From the NCBI GenBank assembly GCA_014729375.1, contig WJKA01000212.1, positions 1-13,300 of the forward strand: DNA of 13,300 nucleotides. Reading direction: 5' to 3'. The notes below the pieces were generated by a model. The model searched no databases. It had not been told where the DNA came from and was given only the letters and a program-made list of their open reading frames with translations. Source of the stretch: Chitinivibrionales bacterium. GTDB taxonomy: Bacteria; Fibrobacterota; Chitinivibrionia; Chitinivibrionales; WJKA01. The translations under genes and the position numbers were made by a program. The stretch's first letter is position 1, and the number at the start of each line of letters is the position of its first letter. This document shows, in pieces, positions 8,434 through 13,300 of the stretch.

Positions 8434-8440
8434 ACCTCCT
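8434..8440 (-). promoter_or_regulatory. Strong Shine-Dalgarno fixing the start of GH39 paralog A
   Basis: The minus strand reads AGGAGGT, with seven bases between AGGAGG and the ATG at 8427. The following residues form a classical signal peptide (MKATVGIRS then a hydrophobic run), which confirms this start over the upstream ATG at 8472. Confidence 0.8.
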
Positions 8441-8479
8441 GGAAAGAAGCCGGAAATTATGCTGCATGACAATTCAAGA

Positions 8480-8512
8480 AAGCGGAACCACCACGCGGAC
8501 CGGGTTCCGCTT
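8480..8512 (-). terminator. Hairpin terminator between GH39 paralogs B and A
   Basis: A perfect 10-bp inverted repeat (AAGCGGAACC at 8480-8489, GGTTCCGCTT at 8503-8512; 13-nt loop) lies 8 bp after the stop of paralog B. On the minus strand it is followed by a short T-rich run (TTTCTTG), as in an intrinsic terminator, though the run is not strong. Paralog A starts 53 bp further on with its own strong ribosome site, so the hairpin may attenuate rather than fully end transcription. Confidence 0.65.
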
Positions 8513-8520
8513 ATTCCAGT

Positions 8521-10698
8521 TTACGGAAGCACAATCCTCAGCATATTTTTTGTTTCGCCGGTCGTGATTACGGCATAATATACACCCGATTCCAGTCCGA
8601 GCGAATTGAAATCCGCCGAGACCTGTTCGCCGGCGGCATAGTCAGCTCCTGCAATTTTCCGGCCAAGCGAGTTCATGATTACCAGTCGCGCAGGCTGTTT
8701 CGTACGCCCGTACAGCAGCGCGTTTTTTCTGAAAAAGCGTGACTTGGGCGTGTCCATCGGCAGATTGTCCCGCCTGCTTTCCACCGCGGAACCCGCGTTG
8801 TCCCAGTAATCAACAGGCTTGACCTGATAAAAACCCTCCGGATCACTTTGCGGATGACAATGCATGAATGTTGTGGTAAAAAAGTCGGCATTATTGACGC
8901 GGGTATAGGCGCCGTTTTCAGTCGGCGACCAGAGCACTTCGTATGTCTGAATATATTTTGACGGGCTTTCATCCCACCTGACCAGCGTATGACGCTCATC
9001 AGTAATCCCGTTTGTGAGCTGCTGTGCTCTCACATTCGACACTGCCGGCGGCGGGCCGTCCTGCTCGGGCGCAAGGATTATCATGCTCACCGATGGGCAT
9101 GGAAGGTCGATTTGCATGGAAAATGAACCGCCGCTGACCGATACTTTCCGGGGATCTTCCATGGTTTCAAGCTCCATCCGGTCTCTTATTTGTGCAAATT
9201 GCTCCTTTGTCGGGTTGGCGGGACCTTCGGGAAACCAGTCGAGGTACGAGGTCCTGTCCCAGACCATGCCGTACACCTCTCCGGTGAGTTCGGTTACCGG
9301 GCCGCTCATTTCCTGCCAGACACGCATGGGATTTGAATGCGCATAATCGATACGGTAATGAACGAGCATGACTTCACTGAACGGCAAATCCTCAAAATTA
9401 AGGGTAATAGTGGCGTCATCAGGCTCGGAGCGGATATAAAATTCCCGGTTGTTGAAAATCATGACTGCAACGCGGCCGTCAGGGTCCCTCGTCGCCACGG
9501 CTTCGACCCGGCCTTTCTGCGGAGAGTCCCATTCGTATCCCACGGTCGGTATCGGCGCCGAGGTGTACCCGTCGGTCAGGATATGCTTTTCACCGAACAG
9601 CGAGTACATCTCATACGAACTCATTTTGCTTTTTATCAGCTCGAACCGGTCGTTGTTGGTCGGGTGCTCGAATTTACACATAAGACTGCGGCCGACAAAG
9701 CCGTGAAGAAAGGCGTTATCCTGATTCATGAGCAGGTATTTACCACCGTACTGCTCCTGGACAAGTGTAAATCCCATCCATACCCGGTTGGCAAGCATTG
9801 CCTGATACGCCGGCGTAGTACGCCATCCGAGCGGCATGCCGTGACCGGACTCCGGATCGGACTCATCATCGATAAGAAGGATTTCGTCCTTGAATTGCGG
9901 ACAATGCTCATTGATATAGTCGACTTTATTTTTTGCATCTTTTGCAGCCCACCACCACGGACCTTTGCCGCTCCACTTGACGCCGTCGAGTCTGGTATGT
10001 TTTTCCCCGGTCATTGGATTGAGTGAGTCGTGGAAAACACTCATGAAATAATTAACAAAGTAGTCATCGTCACTTCCCGCTCGGCCGGGGCCCTCGTAAA
10101 AAAGCTGCTCATCCACATCACGTAACGCCGCTGCCTCGACCAGCCCCTTGGTAGCAAGGTCCCAGGCGGATTCATCGGTTTTTGGTCCGGGCTCACCCTC
10201 AAGCGAAAAAAGCCACTTCCGGACCTCTTCAATGCCGTACCGTTCGATATAGTGCTCGGCCAGCGCTTTTATCAGGTCGTACCACCACTGGCGGTCCTGT
10301 TCGCTGTTGAGAAAATCACAACTGCTCCAGAGGTCCTGGAACTGAAGATTCGGTCTGAGCCCGTTGTCATTGAACTGGTCAAATACTTTGTCAAGCTCAG
10401 AAAAATCGAAATTGCGCTCGCCTTTTGACGTGGGAATCAGGTACATGCAGTGATGAAGGCGCATGTATTCCATGTTGCCATGCGGAATGCCGCCGATATA
10501 GGCCGTATTGAGGGGAAAATATCCAACCGTTTCATACATGGCATTGTTGTGCCCCGATCCGCGCCAGAATGGATTGATTTCACCGATTTCCTCGGTTAAA
10601 TGAACATTAATTGTAATATCTTTGGCTGCAAAAACAGAGGAAACACACAGAAAAGATAGAAAGAAAAACATATGCACGCAGCAACGAAAGCCGGTCAT
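8521..10698 (-). CDS. Secreted GH39 alpha-L-iduronidase-like protein, paralog B (altered active site)
   Basis: This 725-aa protein starts at ATG 10698 with GGAGG five bases upstream. Residues 1-25 are a signal peptide ending near VFAA. It follows the IDUA plan: INPFWRGSGH (41-50), AYIGGIPHG, YMRLH (R80, H82), RYGIEEVRKWLF, acid/base region LEGEP (E169), WSGKG, nucleophile region IDDESDP (E279), NQDNAF (D327), GRSLM (R337), a beta-sandwich, and an FN3-like segment (about 550-635). The C-terminus (about 668-725) is a recognisable T9SS type A-like sorting domain: RLVIMNSLGRKI, then GLESGVYYAVITTG. Odd points: the Asn that precedes the acid/base Glu across clan GH-A is Gly168, and the His of the IDUA LHRKG motif is Ser243. 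Both glutamates remain, so it may be catalytic with another substrate. It is closely related to paralog C and less so to A. Confidence 0.88.
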   Translation of the reverse strand: MTGFRCCVHMFFFLSFLCVSSVFAAKDITINVHLTEEIGEINPFWRGSGHNNAMYETVGYFPLNTAYIGGIPHGNMEYMRLHHCMYLIPTSKGERNFDFSELDKVFDQFNDNGLRPNLQFQDLWSSCDFLNSEQDRQWWYDLIKALAEHYIERYGIEEVRKWLFSLEGEPGPKTDESAWDLATKGLVEAAALRDVDEQLFYEGPGRAGSDDDYFVNYFMSVFHDSLNPMTGEKHTRLDGVKWSGKGPWWWAAKDAKNKVDYINEHCPQFKDEILLIDDESDPESGHGMPLGWRTTPAYQAMLANRVWMGFTLVQEQYGGKYLLMNQDNAFLHGFVGRSLMCKFEHPTNNDRFELIKSKMSSYEMYSLFGEKHILTDGYTSAPIPTVGYEWDSPQKGRVEAVATRDPDGRVAVMIFNNREFYIRSEPDDATITLNFEDLPFSEVMLVHYRIDYAHSNPMRVWQEMSGPVTELTGEVYGMVWDRTSYLDWFPEGPANPTKEQFAQIRDRMELETMEDPRKVSVSGGSFSMQIDLPCPSVSMIILAPEQDGPPPAVSNVRAQQLTNGITDERHTLVRWDESPSKYIQTYEVLWSPTENGAYTRVNNADFFTTTFMHCHPQSDPEGFYQVKPVDYWDNAGSAVESRRDNLPMDTPKSRFFRKNALLYGRTKQPARLVIMNSLGRKIAGADYAAGEQVSADFNSLGLESGVYYAVITTGETKNMLRIVLP

Positions 10699-10827
10699 AT
10701 TACCCTCCCCGGATAAGGTAATGATGGTTACTGTTTACAGGGAAGTCGCTGCTATATGTATCTACAGGACCCCTTTTGATTGAACACCTATTAATATAAT
10801 GGCAGAAAGGCGCTGATTTTGGAATTA

Positions 10828-10867
10828 AACATCATTTTAATGACTTATATTAGGTTAAAATGGTGTT
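10828..10867. repeat. Imperfect inverted repeat, candidate operator
   Basis: AACATCATTTTAA (10828-10840) and TTAAAATGGTGTT (10855-10867) pair at 12 of 13 positions across a 14-bp spacer. It lies about 130 bp upstream of the paralog B start. It is too A/T-rich and lacks a T-run for a good terminator, so a regulator binding site is more likely. No partner site is seen elsewhere in the window. Confidence 0.4.
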
Positions 10868-10872
10868 AGTGC

Positions 10873-10900
10873 TTGACACATGACAAAAGGATGGTATCCT
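10873..10900 (+). promoter_or_regulatory. Possible sigma-70-type promoter reading rightward into the MITE-like element
   Basis: TTGACA (10873-10878), a 16-bp spacer and TATCCT (10895-10900) form a perfect -35 and a 4/6 -10. It points away from paralog B toward the hairpin-rich element and antisense to paralog C. It overlaps the palindrome AGGATGGTATCCT. No gene follows on this strand, so it may be fortuitous or drive a non-coding transcript. Confidence 0.25.
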
Positions 10901-10914
10901 GGTTCGCATTTTTT

Positions 10915-10922
10915 ATTTGAGG
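10915..10922 (+). repeat. Left target-site duplication of the MITE-like element
   Basis: ATTTGAGG, repeated exactly at 11260-11267, abuts the left end of the 337-bp element. An 8-bp duplication is typical of several insertion-sequence transposases. Confidence 0.6.
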
Positions 10923-11259
10923 CCAGTCTTGTCCAAAATAGAACGCTAATGACGTTGATCAAGCTGATATTCGCCGATCAGAAACAAATTGCATAGATGA
11001 ATTCACCACAGAGTTCACAGAGAAAAGTATTTGATTTTCAAAGAAATAGCTGTTCATCTCCAAATCTCAGTGTTCTCTGTGCCCCTGTGGTGATCTTCTG
11101 TTCTTACTACCTATCAGCGATAATCGGCCAGATTGGCGTCATCGGCGTTCTATGATCGGAATAATTGTATATCGTAAATTTCGTTCCTGTTTTTGTGAAA
11201 TAACTGCGCATTTATAGGTCGATATATCTAAATATTTCAATTTATTTTGGACAGCGCTG
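10923..11259. mobile_element. 337-bp MITE-like non-autonomous element with nested inverted repeats
   Basis: The ends read CCAGTCTTGTCCAAAATA (left, 10923-10940) and, on the opposite strand, CAGCGCTGTCCAAAATA (right, 11243-11259). The inner ten bases GTCCAAAATA are identical inverted copies. Perfect 8-bp direct repeats ATTTGAGG flank both ends. Inside is a second inverted pair (10938-10980 with 11111-11153, about 30 of 43 positions pairing by eye, including a 9-base exact match at the outer end). A third pair sits at its centre (11003-11024 with 11073-11093). There is no transposase or other ORF. The layout fits a miniature inverted-repeat transposable element mobilised in trans. The IS family cannot be assigned from memory. 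The left and right ends differ by one base in length, so the exact boundary is uncertain. Confidence 0.62.
11003..11093. repeat. Central CACCACAGAG / CTCTGTGG palindromic repeat
   Basis: The left arm TCACCACAG-AGTT-CACAGAGAA and right arm TTCTCTGTG-CCC-CTGTGGTGA form two 9-bp perfect stems around a small internal bulge, with a 48-bp loop. I recall similar ACCACAGAG...CACAGAGAA sequences as dispersed non-coding repeats in varied environmental bacterial genomes. It forms the heart of the MITE-like element. Confidence 0.65.
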
Positions 11260-11267
11260 ATTTGAGG
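11260..11267 (+). repeat. Right target-site duplication of the MITE-like element
   Basis: ATTTGAGG is an exact copy of 10915-10922, directly adjoining the right end of the element 47 bp beyond the stop of paralog C. The remaining 46 bp up to that stop are A/T-rich, with no terminator hairpin visible. Confidence 0.6.
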
Positions 11268-11313
11268 TGATATATTTAATCTGGTTTACAGAAAACAGCA
11301 AAGCAATATTATG

Positions 11314-13300
11314 TTACTGAACAACAAGCCGGATAACGGCGCCGGAGGAAAGAGATTGCCGGAATCCGTAGTAAATTCCCGGTTTCAATGCCTGCATGAC
11401 CGCCTGTCCGGTACTGATGCGATTGTGAGACGGGTGAGCTTTTGAAACCATCTGGCCGCGCGCGTTGAAAATAAGCATGGACATATTATCCTGTCTTTTT
11501 TGCGCAACGTGAGTAAAGGCATTCCGGCTTTTTGATGAGTGCGTCGATCCTGATTCATCTCCGCATGCAACAGGCCCGCTTTTTCTTCCCTGGTAATCAA
11601 CTACATTAATTGCATAAAATCCTTCAGGTTCGGTTTTCGGATGGCAGTGCATAAATGTTGTCGAAAAAAAATCTGCGTTATTCACCCGGGAGTATACGCC
11701 TTCTTTTGTGGGAGACCAGAGGATTTCATAGGTAAGGACCTGCTTTGACGGACTTTCGTCCCATCGGACAATCGTATGACGTTCATCGGTGAGTCCCTGG
11801 GTGAAAGGTGTGGTCCGGATATTTGATACCGGCGGCGGAGGTACGGCCGGATCGGGAGCACAGACAATCAGGCTTACCGAGGGGCAGGGAAGCCCGAACT
11901 GCAGTGAACAGGTCCCGTTTTCAAATATCACCTTTTCTGGCGGAGCCATTGTTTCAAGCTCCATACGGTCCCGGATTTGCCCGAATTGCTCTTTTGTCGG
12001 AATTGCAGGGCCTTCAGGCCAGAAATCCGTATATGTATCGGAGTCCCATATCATGGTAAAAATTTCTCCCTGATGTTCGGGTACCGGGCCGCTCATTTCC
12101 TGCCAGATGCGCATGGGGTTGGAGTGGGTATTGTCGACGCGGTAATGGACCAGCATAGCTTCGGAATATGGAACACCGTTGAGCGTGAGCGTAATGTGGG
12201 CATCATCAGGAGTGGATTCGATATAGTATTCCCGGTTATTAAATATCAGCACGGCGATTCGTCCGTCGGGATCTTTTGTGGCGATCGCCTCGACCCGCGC
12301 GGTGTTTTCTGGTGTTTCCCAGGTATGGCCCGCGGCCGGGACCGGTTTCTGAGGATACCCGTCTGCGGCAATGCGCATGTCGCCCAGCAGCGACAGCATT
12401 TCATAGGTTATTATTTTGCTTTTTATAAGCTCGAAATTCTCCTCGCTCTCATCCTCGAACCGGCACATCAGACTCCGGGAGAAAAATCCGTGCACGAATG
12501 CATTGTCCTGGTTCATGAGCAGATAGCGCGCGCCAAGCCTGTCTTCAACCTGAGTCAGGCCTGCCCAGATTCGGCAGGAGATCATTGCCTGATACGCGGG
12601 AGCTGTCCTCCAGGCAAGGGGCATGCCGTGGCCGGAGACTGGATCGGATTCATCATCGATAAGAAGGATTTGCCCGTCATACAAAGGACAGTGCTGTTCG
12701 ATATACTCAATTTTATCAGCAGCGTCTTCCACCTGCCACCACCAGGGACCTTTGCCGCTCCATTTGACTCCGTCAAGCCGTGTGCCGGTTTCATTGGTAA
12801 ACGGGTTGAGCGAATCATGGAGAAAACTGAGAAAATAATCGATAAAATAGTCCGGATCATTGCCGGAACGGCCGGGGCCGCCATAGATAATTTTTTCGTC
12901 TATTTCATGCAGCGCGGATTCGTCGGTCATGGCTTTGAGCGCAATTTTTTTCATATCGACATCGTTTTTCGGGCTGGGCTCGCAGAGCGTGGTGAAAAAC
13001 CATTTATCGACTTCTTCACTGCCGTACCGGCCGATATAGTGACGCACAACAGCCTGGACATAATTTTTATACCATAACCGATCAGCTTCGCTGTTTACAA
13101 AATCCAAATGCTCCCAGTGGTCCATCAGGTCGAAATTCGGGTGAAGTCCGTTGTCGACCAACTGGTCCATCACCTGATCGAGCCGGGAAAAATCGAACGC
13201 GCCGGTAGCGTGACTCGTGTCGATCAGGTAACCGAACCTGAGCAACCGCATGTATTCGATACTGTTGTAAGGAATGCCTCCGATATACATAGTATTGACC
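11314..13300 (-). CDS. GH39 alpha-L-iduronidase-like protein, paralog C (5' end outside window, altered active site)
   Basis: The frame is open to the right edge. The Met at 13290 is internal, since it is preceded in frame by VNT and aligns with LNTAYIGGIPHG of paralog B. The signal peptide and first strand are therefore missing; about 661 residues are seen (numbered from that Met). The domain order is the same as in paralog B: IDUA-like barrel, beta-sandwich, FN3-like part (about 487-570), a Ser-rich linker and a T9SS-like tail (about 602-658, with SMLIFNARGQMV and LKPGIYYGF). The acid/base is E104 in TLCEPSP, with Cys103 replacing the conserved Asn. The nucleophile is E214 in IDDESDP; D262 and R272 are kept. 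WSGKG has Ser178 for the IDUA His, and the RTH motif is R15-L-L17, losing that His too. It is the most altered of the three paralogs. It is first in the tandem set by transcription order. Confidence 0.87.
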   Translation of the reverse strand, partial: VNTMYIGGIPYNSIEYMRLLRFGYLIDTSHATGAFDFSRLDQVMDQLVDNGLHPNFDLMDHWEHLDFVNSEADRLWYKNYVQAVVRHYIGRYGSEEVDKWFFTTLCEPSPKNDVDMKKIALKAMTDESALHEIDEKIIYGGPGRSGNDPDYFIDYFLSFLHDSLNPFTNETGTRLDGVKWSGKGPWWWQVEDAADKIEYIEQHCPLYDGQILLIDDESDPVSGHGMPLAWRTAPAYQAMISCRIWAGLTQVEDRLGARYLLMNQDNAFVHGFFSRSLMCRFEDESEENFELIKSKIITYEMLSLLGDMRIAADGYPQKPVPAAGHTWETPENTARVEAIATKDPDGRIAVLIFNNREYYIESTPDDAHITLTLNGVPYSEAMLVHYRVDNTHSNPMRIWQEMSGPVPEHQGEIFTMIWDSDTYTDFWPEGPAIPTKEQFGQIRDRMELETMAPPEKVIFENGTCSLQFGLPCPSVSLIVCAPDPAVPPPPVSNIRTTPFTQGLTDERHTIVRWDESPSKQVLTYEILWSPTKEGVYSRVNNADFFSTTFMHCHPKTEPEGFYAINVVDYQGRKSGPVACGDESGSTHSSKSRNAFTHVAQKRQDNMSMLIFNARGQMVSKAHPSHNRISTGQAVMQALKPGIYYGFRQSLSSGAVIRLVVQ

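Larger units (their letters stand above)
10699..10914. other. Non-coding leader region upstream of GH39 paralog B
   Basis: This is the A/T-rich part of the 615-bp gap between paralogs C and B, up to the mobile-like element. It holds the Shine-Dalgarno of paralog B (10704-10708), an imperfect inverted repeat (10828-10867) and a small palindrome AGGATGGTATCCT (10888-10900). No convincing ORF is seen. It presumably contains a leftward promoter for paralog B, but I cannot place one with confidence. Confidence 0.5.

Noticed and set aside
9337..10026. Plus-strand open frame (229 codons) opposite paralog B
   Set aside because: Antisense shadow of the conserved catalytic region of paralog B, with no domain or ribosome site of its own.
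10923..11259. CRISPR array or tandem-repeat reading of the repetitive gap
   Set aside because: The repeats are inverted pairs within one bounded element, not regularly spaced direct repeats with unique spacers.
11977..13077. Long plus-strand open frame (366 codons) opposite paralog C
   Set aside because: It lies wholly antisense to a well-supported GH39 gene. Its only resemblance, to the open frame opposite paralog B, follows from the paralogy of the sense strands. It has no ribosome site or recognisable domain.

Overview
The window looks like chromosomal DNA from a Gram-negative bacterium of the FCB type. Three secreted enzymes carry signal peptides and end in C-terminal domains resembling type IX secretion (T9SS) sorting domains. 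Together with Ser/Thr kinase and sigma-54 signalling genes, this fits Fibrobacterota (Chitinispirillum/Chitinivibrio-like) best. That placement is inference; there is no rRNA or other marker gene here.

Left part (1-3044, minus strand): a compact signalling operon read right to left. It encodes a membrane-anchored TPR protein, a transmembrane Ser/Thr protein kinase, and a GAF + AAA+ sigma-54 activator that runs off the left edge. Spacing is 5 bp between the first two genes and a 14-bp overlap between the last two, so they are probably translated together. A 131-bp divergent intergenic region follows.

Middle (3176-6168, plus strand): a transcription factor with two GntR-like winged helices in tandem plus a LacI-like sugar-sensor domain, then a uroporphyrinogen-decarboxylase-like (UROD/MtaA superfamily) protein of unknown substrate.

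Right part (6208-13300, minus strand): three tandem paralogs of about 720-740 residues. All have the complete architecture of alpha-L-iduronidase (GH39, IDUA type): signal peptide, (beta/alpha)8 catalytic domain, beta-sandwich and fibronectin-III-like domain, plus a T9SS-like tail. The nucleophile and acid/base glutamates are present in all three. In the two closer paralogs, however, the asparagine before the acid/base is Gly or Cys and other substrate-contact residues are also changed. This suggests a set of surface or secreted enzymes for an iduronate-type or related glycan with divided specificities. The sensor-regulator and the UROD-like protein may belong to the same utilisation locus.

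Between the second and third paralogs lies a 615-bp non-coding gap. It holds a 337-bp MITE-like element with near-terminal inverted repeats, nested hairpins and a perfect 8-bp target-site duplication. I see no tRNA, rRNA, CRISPR array or transposase gene.
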